Source: Stappia sp. BW2 (GTDB taxonomy: Bacteria > Pseudomonadota > Alphaproteobacteria > Rhizobiales > Stappiaceae). From it: DNA of 64,000 nucleotides. The position numbers were made by a program, and so were the translations under genes. Below, piece after piece: positions 8,150 through 16,392 of this stretch (position 1 is the first letter of the stretch; each line of letters opens with the position of its first letter). A model generated the notes under the pieces. That model saw nothing but the letters and a program-made list of their open reading frames with translations. It was not told the DNA's origin and made no database searches. The stretch covers positions 248,001 to 312,000 of the forward strand of contig NZ_VIRG01000060.1 of the NCBI RefSeq assembly GCF_008107695.1. The letters run 5' to 3'.

Positions 8150-9267
8150 GACTGTGCAGCCGCCAACGTATGCGCAACTGCATCCAGCCGCGGCATTTGA
8201 AGCGACGGGTCGGCTTTGCGGGCCCAGGACAGGAAGGACGAAATGCGCCGGATTATCTTCTCATCATGATTTTGCGCGATGTCGGCCAGCTTGTGGTCCA
8301 GAAACGGGTTCTTGAACCTGTCGATCGTCGTGGTGGCGTAAGCTTCGGCTTCATGCCTTCTGCCATGAGCCGCAAAGGCGGGGAGGACTTCCCGTCGATA
8401 GAGATCTTTCAGGTCGGGGCCAAAGTCGGGACTGTCCATCAGTTCCCGGACGAACTGCAGGCGCGCGTTGCCTGCCGCCAGCCACCGCGACACGAGATAG
8501 GTGTGTCCGAGGTTCAGGATGAACAGCTTCAGGGTTTCGACCTGGTCCAGATCCTTGACGACCTGAACGCAGGGGTGCTCACAAGGCAGAATGAGGCCCG
8601 GTTGATCCTCGATTGCCCAAAGCGCATAAGGCTCGGCCACCGCCCCGGCGGGGTCCAGTGGTTCGGAGACGATCCTGTCGACAAGGGAATTCACCCAGGT
8701 CACCTTGGAACGTAGCCAATCGGTAAATTCGGGTGGATAGAGCGCAGCAATCGCCATGACCAGATCTCGGAGAACCTTGCCGTTTTCAGGGATCAGTTCG
8801 GCCGGCATGACCTGAATGGGCGCTCCAGTGCCTTTGAACCTTTGAAACAGAAACCACGTGAGCTTGGCCGGATAGGACATCTCAATGGAAAACTCGGTGC
8901 TTGTGTCGGCTTTATGAGGCCGAAACCCAGCATCGGCGGTGTTGGAGACGATGATCCGCGTTTCTTCGGCCACGATCTCCACAACCTCGTCGAGGTCGTC
9001 AGGCAAGGAGAGGGCGTGTTTGATGCTGTTGACGGTTTTGCTCGTATCGACCAGAACGCCGTCTTCGATGCCCTTGATCCGCACTTCGTAACCAGACGGG
9101 GCTGCCAGAGCTTTCAGACGCTGTGCCCGGGATGTGTCGCCGCTGGTCTGCACCACCGTGATGGGGCCAGCGTCCTGCCCTTCGGCCATGGCCTCCGATA
9201 CGAACAGATCCACATGCGCCTGAAGGAAGCGACTGGTCCCGAATTGAACGATTGCTGATGTCGGCAT
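8146..9267 (-). CDS. mannitol dehydrogenase family oxidoreductase (tagaturonate reductase-like)
   Basis: A 373-residue cytoplasmic NAD(P)-dependent polyol/uronate oxidoreductase. The N-terminus has the family nucleotide-binding pattern IVQFGTSRFLQAHVD. A VSNTADAGF segment near residue 110 resembles UxaB (tagaturonate reductase), and the catalytic Lys247-Asn252-His255 pattern sits in KLFILNLGH. It is shorter than typical 450-490 residue mannitol or fructuronate dehydrogenases. It is the first gene of a two-gene operon with the aldo/keto reductase, and the promoter region holds a GTTT...AAAC element. Likely role: interconversion of a ketose or keto-uronate with its alcohol. Confidence 0.85.
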   Translation of the reverse strand: MPTSAIVQFGTSRFLQAHVDLFVSEAMAEGQDAGPITVVQTSGDTSRAQRLKALAAPSGYEVRIKGIEDGVLVDTSKTVNSIKHALSLPDDLDEVVEIVAEETRIIVSNTADAGFRPHKADTSTEFSIEMSYPAKLTWFLFQRFKGTGAPIQVMPAELIPENGKVLRDLVMAIAALYPPEFTDWLRSKVTWVNSLVDRIVSEPLDPAGAVAEPYALWAIEDQPGLILPCEHPCVQVVKDLDQVETLKLFILNLGHTYLVSRWLAAGNARLQFVRELMDSPDFGPDLKDLYRREVLPAFAAHGRRHEAEAYATTTIDRFKNPFLDHKLADIAQNHDEKIIRRISSFLSWARKADPSLQMPRLDAVAHTLAAAQS

Positions 9268-9575
9268 TTTTCACTCCCGAATGATGACTGTTTATTATTT
9301 TTACAAACAATTTAAATCAAGCGGTTTCCTGTTCCGGTTTGGTCCACTCAAAAATAATCCATTGCATTTGCAAACAGGTGCGTGGATCTGGAAGGAAGGA
9401 TGGCAAAATTAACTGCCCCTACGGCATTTTTCTGCTTCCGAGATGCAGGAAGCGATACAGATGGCGTCAAAAGACGTGCTACAAGCAATGTCGAAGCGAT
9501 GGAAACGCCTGAAACGACGTAATTAAGAGCGGGCCAACCGCAACAGATGACCCCGCCCGGGGAATTTAAGGAACC
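9268..9575. promoter_or_regulatory. divergent intergenic region with AT-rich operator-like element (9290-9308)
   Basis: 308 bases between the divergent oxidoreductase and fructose-bisphosphatase genes. GTTTATTATTTTTACAAAC at 9290-9308, 23 bases before the minus-strand start codon, resembles the GTTT...AAAC palindrome at 6149-6165 and may be bound by the same GntR regulator. I see no small gene here. Confidence 0.35.
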
Positions 9576-10562
9576 ATGCTGAAACTTCCGAATGACAAGG
9601 ACACAAACGCCGAGACGCTGCAGGCGTATCTGGCAAGACAACACGCTGCGAGAGATACAGCTTTGGTGCTGGAAGCCATTGCCGACGCGACCGGGGCTCT
9701 GGCAGACAGGCTCGCTGCGGGCTGTTTGCCGGGAGACCCTGCCGAGATCGTCGGCACCAACGAAAGCGGAGACCGGCAAAAGGCGCTCGATGTTGGTGCC
9801 CATCTGCACATGGTTGAAGCGCTTCGGGCCGCTGGTGTCCGCCAGCTGCTTTCCGAAGAAGCGGAAGAGATCATCCTTCTCAATCCGGAAGGCACGCTGG
9901 ACGTTGCCATCGACCCCATCGACGGGTCCGGCAGCATCGGCACGGGCGCACCGCTGGGGACGCTGTTTTCGATCCTGCCGGCATCCGAACAAGGTTTTAT
10001 GTGCACGGGGCGGTCCGTCGTTGCGGCCGGCTATGTCTCCTTCGGACATTCGACAGATCTTGGGTTCAGCCTGGGCAATGGCCTCCACCTTGCTGTTTTT
10101 GACAGGGCTGCGGGCGCCTTCAGGATGTTGCGGGAAAATCACCAGGTACGGGCAAGGTCCCGCACTTTGGCTTTCAACGCCTCCAATGCTCGCCACTGGC
10201 CGGATGCGGTCAAGCGGTTCTCCGAAGATGTTCTCAAGGGCAAGGAGGGGCGGCTCGGTGAAAACTACAACATGCGCTGGTTTGCCTCGGCAGTCGGAGA
10301 GTTTCACCGGATTCTGCTCCAGGGCGGATTGTTCTTCTATCCTGGCGATCAGCGCCCAGGGTTTGAAAACGGCCGGCTGCGCCTGATCTATGAAGCCATA
10401 CCGATCGCGTTCCTGATAGAGCAGGGCGGCGGCAAGGCGACGGACGGACAGACGCCTATTCTGGATCTGCTGCCGGAAAGCCTGCACCAGAACATACCGC
10501 TGATCTTCGGTTCGCCCGAAAACGTCGACATGTTCATTTCCTATTGCGCGGAAAACGCCTAG
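9576..10562 (+). CDS. fbp: class 1 fructose-1,6-bisphosphatase
   Basis: A 328-residue cytoplasmic sugar phosphatase, close to the usual family length of 330-340. The metal-binding motif DPIDGSGSI is at residues 113-121 (Asp113, Asp116), preceded by the acidic SEEAEE cluster near residue 94. A NESGDRQKALD segment near residue 62 corresponds to the conserved active-site loop region. It would dephosphorylate fructose 1,6-bisphosphate in gluconeogenesis or the Calvin cycle, but the same fold also handles other sugar bisphosphates. Its place among sugar-oxidation genes hints at a pathway-specific or backup enzyme. An extra chromosomal copy may exist. A large open frame on the opposite strand is a shadow. 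Confidence 0.9.
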   Translation: MLKLPNDKDTNAETLQAYLARQHAARDTALVLEAIADATGALADRLAAGCLPGDPAEIVGTNESGDRQKALDVGAHLHMVEALRAAGVRQLLSEEAEEIILLNPEGTLDVAIDPIDGSGSIGTGAPLGTLFSILPASEQGFMCTGRSVVAAGYVSFGHSTDLGFSLGNGLHLAVFDRAAGAFRMLRENHQVRARSRTLAFNASNARHWPDAVKRFSEDVLKGKEGRLGENYNMRWFASAVGEFHRILLQGGLFFYPGDQRPGFENGRLRLIYEAIPIAFLIEQGGGKATDGQTPILDLLPESLHQNIPLIFGSPENVDMFISYCAENA

Positions 10563-10575
10563 CGCGTGGCCTGCT

Positions 10576-10614
10576 GGCCCCTGCAACCGGCGACGGCGAC
10601 GCGGGGGCCATTTT
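10576..10614 (+). terminator. weak terminator-like hairpin after fructose-bisphosphatase
   Basis: GGCCCC and GGGGCC arms with a long loop (about 22 bases), followed by ATTTT, between convergent genes. The long loop makes this only a modest candidate. Confidence 0.3.
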
Positions 10615-10627
10615 CAGCACTTTCAGC

Positions 10628-11521
10628 TCACGTCAATTCTGTGCGGAGCCAAGCGATCAATTGGTCGACGGCCCCGTGCCGCGACTGTTTTGTGCCCCGG
10701 TAGACCGAGATTTCGCTCGGTCTTTTCAGGGTGATGTCGCAGAGCGAACACAACTTGCCTTCTTCAATGAGGCCGCCCACCGTGCGTGCCCAGCCAAGGG
10801 CGACACCCTGTCCGGCGACAGCCGCCTGAAGCACCAGCGGATAGCTGTCGAAGTAAATGGTTTTGTAAAGGGTTGGCCGCGGCACGCCGATGGCCTGGTA
10901 CCAGTCAGGCCAGTCAAACCAGTCCTGAGGCACGACCCGGTGCGACAGGAGCGGGAAGCGCGAGACCTCTTGCGGTGTCAGCGGCAAAGGCAGGTCTTTC
11001 AGAAGAGCCGGTGCGCAGACCGGGAAAATTTCGTCCGATGCGGTGAACAACAGGCGAGCGGCTCCGGCGGCCCGTCCCGTGGTCTGAAGGGCAACGTCGA
11101 AGGGTTCGCGGGCTTCCGTCAAAGGCTCCAGGGCGCTGACAAGTTGAAGCTGGATTTCCGGATGTGCCGCGTGAAATCCGGAGAGGCGGGGCATCAGCCA
11201 GTAAAAGGCCTCGCAGAGTTGGCAGCGCAGGACAACGGTGTCGGGATCGCCCGTTCCGCGAATTGCGGCAACTTCCGTGCGGATGGCCCGCAAGGCCTCA
11301 CCGACAACCTGGCCAAGACGTTTTCCCTCCTCTGTCAGAAACACCGCGCGGTTGCGCCGCTCGAACAGATGCACACCCAGTTCTTCTTCAAGCTGGCCGA
11401 TCTGCCGGCTGATGGCAGTCTGGGTCAGGCCAAGTTCTTCCGCCGCGCGTGTGAAGCTTTCATAGCGCGCCGCAGCTTCGAAGGGCCTCAGACGGGCCAG
11501 GGGGATGTCGTCCTTATTCAT
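10628..11521 (-). CDS. LysR-family transcriptional regulator (GcvA-like)
   Basis: A 297-residue regulator. The N-terminal winged helix has the LysR pattern RPFEAAARYESFTRAAEELGLTQ at about residues 12-34, continuing into SRQIGQLEEELG. The remainder is a periplasmic-binding-like effector domain. The opening LARLRPFEAAAR resembles the GcvA/AmpR-like subgroup. It is divergent from a DMT-family exporter gene with 69 bases between start codons, so the usual expectation is that it controls that exporter and the LysE-type gene behind it. Its effector cannot be read from the sequence. Confidence 0.9.
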   Translation of the reverse strand: MNKDDIPLARLRPFEAAARYESFTRAAEELGLTQTAISRQIGQLEEELGVHLFERRNRAVFLTEEGKRLGQVVGEALRAIRTEVAAIRGTGDPDTVVLRCQLCEAFYWLMPRLSGFHAAHPEIQLQLVSALEPLTEAREPFDVALQTTGRAAGAARLLFTASDEIFPVCAPALLKDLPLPLTPQEVSRFPLLSHRVVPQDWFDWPDWYQAIGVPRPTLYKTIYFDSYPLVLQAAVAGQGVALGWARTVGGLIEEGKLCSLCDITLKRPSEISVYRGTKQSRHGAVDQLIAWLRTELT

Positions 11522-11590
11522 GCGTTCCAGTCATGTATTTTTCGAAAAATCTCATTTTTGCAGGCGTGAAAAACATGGTTCCATGAGGAA

Positions 11591-12544
11591 ATGATATCCT
11601 TATTTTCCGCAAGACAACAAGGTGGACCTCTCCTCGCCGGGATCCTTTCGATTACCGGAGCCGTGCTGCTGCTGTCCCTGTCCGACGCACTGGTCAAGCT
11701 GAACAGTGATGGCATTGCGCTTGGTCAGCTGCTGCTGGTTCGCTCGTTCGTTGCGGCCTGTCTGCTCGCGGGCGTGCTCTTTGTCAGGGGGCGTATTTCG
11801 CGCGTGGGGCTCTCTGGCAACATCTGGGTCTGGCTCCGTAGCCTGTGCCTTGCCCTGATGTGGGGCTTCTACTTCGCTGCGCTGCCGCTGATGCCGCTCT
11901 CCCTGGCGGCTGCCTGCTACTACACCTCGCCCATGTGGATGGCCGTTCTGACGTCGGTTCTTCTCGGCAAGCCTGTCAGCGTGAAAAGCGGCGTCTCCAT
12001 TCTCCTTGGGCTGGCGGGTGTGGTTATCCTGCTGCGGCCGGGCGCTGGGGACGTTTCTCCCGTGATGGTTCTGCCCTTGCTGGCGGGATTCTTTTATGCC
12101 CTTGCGGCGGTCATCACCTTCGCCAGATGTCGCTACGAGACTCCGCTTGCGTTGGCGTTCAACCTGAACCTCGTGCTTGCCGTTTCTGGCGGTGCCTATG
12201 TAGCAGTGCTTCACCTCGTGTCCGTCCCTGACGGCGCAGGGTTCCTGCTGAACGCCTGGCCAGATCTTTCTGGGCCGGCGTGGGGTCTTCTGATCCTGCT
12301 GGGACTGCTGCTTGCAATCATCACGGTGGCCGTGGCTTGTGCCTACCAATTGGCACCGGCCCCTTTGATCGGGGTCTTCGACAACGGTTATCTCGTTTTC
12401 GCGGTGGTTTGGGGTATTGTCTTCTTCGCGGATATGCCAGACAGGGCGGATCTGGCTGGCATACTCCTAATCGGGTGTGCCGCGCTCCTCGCCTCACTAC
12501 CTCTTGCCGCAACCCGCCGCTGCCTGACCCCAAGGGAGAGTTGA
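11591..12544 (+). CDS. DMT/EamA-family membrane transporter
   Basis: A 317-residue inner-membrane protein with ten predicted helices arranged as two EamA repeats (about residues 15-145 and 155-300). The family has few hallmark residues; recognition rests on length, helix count and segments such as RSLCLALMWGFYFAALPLMPLSLA split by short loops. Such proteins usually export amino acids or metabolites. It is followed with almost no gap by a LysE-family gene, so an export operon under the divergent LysR regulator is likely. The GAGGAA ribosome site lies very close to the ATG. Confidence 0.85.
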   Translation: MISLFSARQQGGPLLAGILSITGAVLLLSLSDALVKLNSDGIALGQLLLVRSFVAACLLAGVLFVRGRISRVGLSGNIWVWLRSLCLALMWGFYFAALPLMPLSLAAACYYTSPMWMAVLTSVLLGKPVSVKSGVSILLGLAGVVILLRPGAGDVSPVMVLPLLAGFFYALAAVITFARCRYETPLALAFNLNLVLAVSGGAYVAVLHLVSVPDGAGFLLNAWPDLSGPAWGLLILLGLLLAIITVAVACAYQLAPAPLIGVFDNGYLVFAVVWGIVFFADMPDRADLAGILLIGCAALLASLPLAATRRCLTPRES

Positions 12545-12546
12545 AC

Positions 12547-13167
12547 GTGTCTCTGGAAACCTGGCTTGCCTACACACTTGCCTGTGTCATTCTGACCATC
12601 ATTCCCGGGCCGAGCGTGATGCTCGTGGTGGGTCAAACCCTCATGCGGGGGAAGACCGCGGCAATGATGTGCATTGTTGGCGATGTGGTTGGAAGCATCA
12701 TTCTGACGGGTCTGTCCTTTGCCGGGGTCGGCGCAATTCTGGCCGCGTCTACACTTCTGTTCCAGACGGTGAAATGGGCAGGTGTTCTCTATCTCGCCTG
12801 GCTGGGGTACAGCCAGATTCGCGAGGCGCGCCGCGACGGCGGGAGCCATGAAGCCTCCGTGCAGGCAGGCTCACCCTGGGCCAGCTTCTGGGCCGGAACT
12901 GTGACGGCCATTTTCAATCCCAAGGCCATCGTCTTTTACATGGCCTTCCTTGCGCAGTTTATCGACCCCGCACGCGATCTGGCGGTCCAGCTCGCGATAC
13001 TGACGATAACCTCCAGCCTTGTCGTCGTTGTTTTTCTGACCGGCTACGCTGTTATCGCAGCTCGCGCGCGCAATATCTTTCGTAGTCGCCTGGCCCGGCG
13101 GCGAATGGGATATGCAGGCGGTGGTTTCATGATGGGTGGAAGTGCGCTCATGGCGATGACGCGCTGA
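12547..13167 (+). CDS. LysE/RhtB-family amino acid exporter
   Basis: A 206-residue inner-membrane protein with about six helices and the family motif IIPGPSVMLVVGQ near residue 18, where LysE/RhtB proteins carry TPGP. A second family landmark is the FWAGTVTAIFNPKA segment near residue 115. I chose GTG at 12547 because GGGAG lies 8 bases before it; the frame is open further upstream only as a shadow of the DMT gene. The preceding gene stops 2 bases earlier, so the genes are coupled. Substrate unknown (homoserine, lysine and similar amino acids are typical). Confidence 0.88.
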   Translation: MSLETWLAYTLACVILTIIPGPSVMLVVGQTLMRGKTAAMMCIVGDVVGSIILTGLSFAGVGAILAASTLLFQTVKWAGVLYLAWLGYSQIREARRDGGSHEASVQAGSPWASFWAGTVTAIFNPKAIVFYMAFLAQFIDPARDLAVQLAILTITSSLVVVVFLTGYAVIAARARNIFRSRLARRRMGYAGGGFMMGGSALMAMTR

Positions 13168-13169
13168 CG

Positions 13170-13193
13170 AAAAAAGCTTGCGTCGGCAAGCTT
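13170..13193 (-). terminator. rho-independent terminator of the PhoD-like gene
   Basis: Perfect 8-base arms (AAGCTTGC / GCAAGCTT) with a 4-base loop, followed on the minus strand by six Ts. It ends the minus-strand phosphatase transcript and can also stop the convergent LysE operon. Confidence 0.85.
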
Positions 13194-15187
13194 CAGTCTT
13201 CGCGGGCCTCCGCTTCCCGGCGCTCGAACGACACAAGTGAGCCGTCTGGCATGACCTCGTGAATGTCGACGGGCGCACCCGTTTCATCCAGCTCCACAAG
13301 CCCGATCCCAGACGCATTCAGGAGGCGGCGGCCATGTGGTGTGCCAACGGGCTTACGCGGGATGACGCGCATGCCGCGGCGCTTGGTGAACCAGTTCAGG
13401 GGTGAGCGAGGCGAAAACGCCCATCTGTTGCCACGGTCGAGGATATCGATCAGCTTGTCCGGCCACTTGTTCTTGATGCCGCTGCTGCAGATCTGCCAGA
13501 TCTTGGGTCCGTCGCCGACCACGCCGGAAAGTTTCGGTGCCGACTGCCGCAATTCGACATCATAAACGAACGAGTAGTGCACGTCGCCCGACAGGATGAC
13601 GAAATGCTGGGGTGTGCCCCGGTGAGTGAACACGTTCAGGATTGCGCTGGCGGTTCCCGGGTGGGCCATCCAGTATTCCGCATCCACCGTCAGCGGCTTG
13701 CCCACAAGTGTGAACAGCTTCTGCACCGTTTCGATCAGCTTGACGCCAAAGATCGGGGCCGCGCATACGAGAAGAACTGCATCCTTGCCTTTCAGGTGGG
13801 TCTGAAGGTCCGTGACCGCCTCCCAGTCCAGAAGGCCGGACGGATTGCTCGCGTCGCGTTCGGAGCGCCAGCGGCGCGTGCGCGTGTCCAGAACGATGAG
13901 CGGCGGCGACGTCTGCCACTGAAAGTCCCATTGCTCGTATTCAAGCAACCGGGTGATCGCTGTTTCATGTGCCTCTGACCCCGGAGCGTCAAGCGCAGCC
14001 TCCACGCTGGGAATGATGTCTGGACTGATGGACGGCGCCCGGTTTCCCCAGGCCTGGTTGAGCGCATAGGCAATAAGGGCATTGCCGATCACCCGTCGCG
14101 ACAGCGGATGGGTGTAGGCGGCCTGCTCCCAGGCTAGCGACAGGTTCCAGTCGTCCGTAATGTCGTGATCGTCGAAAATCATCGCTGTGGGAAGATGTGC
14201 CATCACCCGCCTGCAGGCGGGCAGATCGGCCCGGAATTCCTTCAGCGTTTCCGTTTCTTCGGCATACATTGCCGCGTCGTCGGCCTCCAGATCCTCCGGT
14301 TGTTTCAGCTCCGGCATGTCCTGCCATGGGGCAGGCGACCAGACGAGCAGATACATGGCCAGCATCTCGCCGAGTGTGACGAGGTGGTTGCGGGCGTGCT
14401 GGGTAGTGAAAACAGGCTTCTCCGTGCCGCCGAACAAGACGTCGAACACGGTCTTGTCCTTGTAGACCCGGGGAAGAAGCTTGTCGCGGCGGTAAAGCAG
14501 GTTGCCGGATTCTCGCAGCGCGCTGCCGGAAGCCGGCAGGCCCGGCTCGGCGCCGTCCAGGGGTTCGTCGGCAAGGCCCAGCTTTTCAATCAGCAGACTG
14601 ACGGCCTGGAGCATGGGTCCGGCAACGTCGTCGGCATAAATCTGGTCACCACTCATGACGATCAGCGACGGCAGGGCGGGGGCGTCGGAAGCTTCTGCCT
14701 TCGTGCAATCAAGGGCCTGGCGCAGGAGTTCATCGGCTCCGACCAGGCCGTCCCGGGTGCGCGCATGCGGTTTGCGGCAGGACCCGTGCAAAAGGGACGT
14801 AATGCGGTCGGGCACTTTGAAACAAGGCAGGTCGCGTCCCGGATAGCAAAGGTCGGATGCCCAAACCGTGTGATCCTGCCAGGCTTCCTTCGCGCTGTTG
14901 GTGGGCTTTACGCTCAGGCGGTAGGAAATGAGGACGTCGGTGGGCAGCGATGTCTCCAGCTCGATGTCGACAAGCAGATAATAAAGGCTGTCCCCCGCCT
15001 TCACGATCGGCCAGTCCGTGCCGCCTGTTTCATATGTCTGATTGAGGTTAGCCTGGCCTTCCGGGAAGAGTTCCAGACGCACGTCGCAAGGCCGGGAGGC
15101 AGCGAGCCAAAGGCTAACGCTTTTCGCCGTGACACGGCGCAGGATCGGTCCCGCCAGGATGATAGGGAGACCGGCTCCGACTGTCAT
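13193..15187 (-). CDS. PhoD-like metallophosphatase/phosphodiesterase
   Basis: A 664-residue PhoD-type enzyme. Metal-site motifs are visible in order: GSCR (about residue 138), SGDQIYADD (about 180), FDDHDITDDW (about 340) and LSGDVHYSF (about 540). An N-terminal 120-residue beta-rich domain precedes the catalytic part. The ATG at 15187 is preceded by GAGGAG at good distance, so I did not use the longer open frame, which would start at 15568. No Sec or Tat signal peptide follows that start, unlike secreted PhoD alkaline phosphatases, so a cytoplasmic phosphodiesterase or phosphatase is more likely. It stands alone, with its own terminator. Confidence 0.85.
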   Translation of the reverse strand: MTVGAGLPIILAGPILRRVTAKSVSLWLAASRPCDVRLELFPEGQANLNQTYETGGTDWPIVKAGDSLYYLLVDIELETSLPTDVLISYRLSVKPTNSAKEAWQDHTVWASDLCYPGRDLPCFKVPDRITSLLHGSCRKPHARTRDGLVGADELLRQALDCTKAEASDAPALPSLIVMSGDQIYADDVAGPMLQAVSLLIEKLGLADEPLDGAEPGLPASGSALRESGNLLYRRDKLLPRVYKDKTVFDVLFGGTEKPVFTTQHARNHLVTLGEMLAMYLLVWSPAPWQDMPELKQPEDLEADDAAMYAEETETLKEFRADLPACRRVMAHLPTAMIFDDHDITDDWNLSLAWEQAAYTHPLSRRVIGNALIAYALNQAWGNRAPSISPDIIPSVEAALDAPGSEAHETAITRLLEYEQWDFQWQTSPPLIVLDTRTRRWRSERDASNPSGLLDWEAVTDLQTHLKGKDAVLLVCAAPIFGVKLIETVQKLFTLVGKPLTVDAEYWMAHPGTASAILNVFTHRGTPQHFVILSGDVHYSFVYDVELRQSAPKLSGVVGDGPKIWQICSSGIKNKWPDKLIDILDRGNRWAFSPRSPLNWFTKRRGMRVIPRKPVGTPHGRRLLNASGIGLVELDETGAPVDIHEVMPDGSLVSFERREAEARED

Positions 15188-15642
15188 AGTGAACTCCTCG
15201 TCCGTCTGCCAAACACACACGGTGTGAGTGCCCACCGTCTTCGTCATGCTGATGTTGCTGCCGTAGAGATATGGCTTGCAACGTCGGTATCCAAGTGTCT
15301 CTAGATCAACGATTGCTCCGCGGTTTCGTTCGCGGCGCGGGAGACTTTTTTCAAAGCGGAAGGACGAGGCTGCAGAAACGTTGGGCGTCAGCCCTTCACA
15401 TCCGATGAGATCAGGATAGCTTCCGTGACCTTGAGCTGACCGAAATCCGCAAATTCTGGCCGGGTGGACCGGAAGTGCTGCACGGCGCCATGCCATGGAA
15501 TGACCGCAGGAGGACAAAGCATCTGGATCGGCTATGACACCGATCAGGCCATCTACTTCGACGCCCAAAGCGAGAGCCGGGTGGAAATGGCTTGAGTGAT
15601 ATGGTGTTTTTTGGGCGCCGACGCACCTTGCTTCGGCGACGG
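15188..15642. other. gap between PhoD-like gene and ccdB; mostly non-coding
   Basis: 455 bases containing the promoter region of the PhoD-like gene and, at 15415-15595, an apparently frameshifted plus-strand coding remnant listed separately. I see no intact gene. Confidence 0.5.
15415..15595 (+). pseudogene. possible decayed coding remnant
   Basis: Two adjacent reading frames each give protein-like text. The first runs from about 15421 (FRDLELTEIRKFWPGG, then HGAMPWND). The second runs to a stop at 15593-15595 (GQSIWIGYDTDQAIYFDA, then RVEMA). A shift near 15500-15512 would join them. I do not recognise the family, and it may be chance. Confidence 0.25.
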
Positions 15643-15942
15643 TCAGAAGCCCTGAAACAGGGTGTCCAGCGCTCGCGTGATTTCGGCGAAGTTCTCGTCA
15701 AGGCTTCCGAGAGGATCCCCCAGTTGGGACACTGACACGGCAGCGAGAAATTGGGTTGCCATGACGTAGTCCTCGCCCTCCCAACGGAATACCGGGTTCA
15801 GGTAGGCTGCGGGGGTCGGGGCGCGTGACTTTGGCAATAGCGGCACCACGACACGTGTGTTCAGACTTTCCAGAAGGTCGGCCTGCACGTCCAGCACCAG
15901 GACGCGATCCGGCTTCATCCGGTAGAGCTGATTTCTGGCCAT
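15643..15942 (-). CDS. ccdB: CcdB-family toxin (DNA gyrase inhibitor)
   Basis: A 99-residue protein, matching the length of F-plasmid CcdB (101). The family pattern is clear: YRMKPDRVLVLDVQADLL, RVVVPLLP, NPVF, a MATQFLAAV strand and a C-terminal helix. CcdB poisons GyrA when its antitoxin is lost. In F CcdB the last three residues (Trp-Gly-Ile) are needed for toxicity; here they are Gln-Gly-Phe, so activity on gyrase is open. It overlaps the antitoxin gene by one base (TAATG). The pair probably stabilises this replicon. Confidence 0.88.
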   Translation of the reverse strand: MARNQLYRMKPDRVLVLDVQADLLESLNTRVVVPLLPKSRAPTPAAYLNPVFRWEGEDYVMATQFLAAVSVSQLGDPLGSLDENFAEITRALDTLFQGF

Positions 15943-16175
15943 TAAAACAGGCGGCTTGTTTCGAGCGGCAAACCGTGTTGATCGACAAAGTCGTTGGAGC
16001 TGTTCAAAGCCGCCTGATTTTCCTGTTTCCAGCGGTCCGCACGGGCTTGCGATACGGCACGCCGGATGCCTTCCTCGGCCGCCTGGGAGATATTCACGCC
16101 CAAATCCTTCGCCGAACCGACCAGGGACATATCAATCGTCAAATTCGTCGCCTTGCGGGCGTGAACGCGTGCCAT
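15942..16175 (-). CDS. ccdA: CcdA-family antitoxin
   Basis: A 77-residue antitoxin. The N-terminal half is a ribbon-helix-helix DNA-binding region (KATNLTIDMSLVGSAKDLG, then NISQAAEEG). The C-terminal half is the charged, presumably flexible toxin-binding tail (RWKQENQAAL, then FVDQHGLPL), as in F CcdA (72 residues). It neutralises CcdB and represses the operon with it. A perfect palindrome 56 bases upstream is a likely operator. It is the first gene of the two-gene operon. Confidence 0.88.
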   Translation of the reverse strand: MARVHARKATNLTIDMSLVGSAKDLGVNISQAAEEGIRRAVSQARADRWKQENQAALNSSNDFVDQHGLPLETSRLF

Positions 16176-16230
16176 TGTGCTTCCAAACCATTCAGATCCT
16201 GAAAGCAGAAGGTAGTCCCTTTCTCACGCA

Positions 16231-16263
16231 TTTTCAATGCGCGTTGTTTATGCGCATTGAAAA
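16231..16263. promoter_or_regulatory. palindromic operator candidate upstream of ccdAB
   Basis: Perfect inverted repeat: 12-base arms (TTTTCAATGCGC / GCGCATTGAAAA) around a 9-base spacer, 56 bases upstream of the ccdA start. Position and symmetry fit an operator for the ribbon-helix-helix antitoxin. A TATAAT at 16266-16271 lies on the plus strand. Confidence 0.55.
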
Positions 16264-16392
16264 TGCTATAATTGCCAACGGAGCATGGACACTCCGGACG
16301 CCCCTTAACCTGCGGCGAAGCGGCGACATTGATCCCACCTCTGACCAGGCGGTGCTGCCCAGGCGCCGGGGTGGCGGACTTCAACCGGATAA

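Noticed and set aside
9348..10586. 412-codon open frame on the minus strand opposite the fructose-bisphosphatase gene
   Set aside because: It is the shadow of a GC-rich gene; the plus strand has intact FBPase motifs and the minus frame has no recognisable domain or ribosome site.
14165..15304. 379-codon plus-strand frame opposite the PhoD-like gene
   Set aside because: No family features; the opposite strand carries all PhoD metal motifs, a good ribosome site and a terminator.
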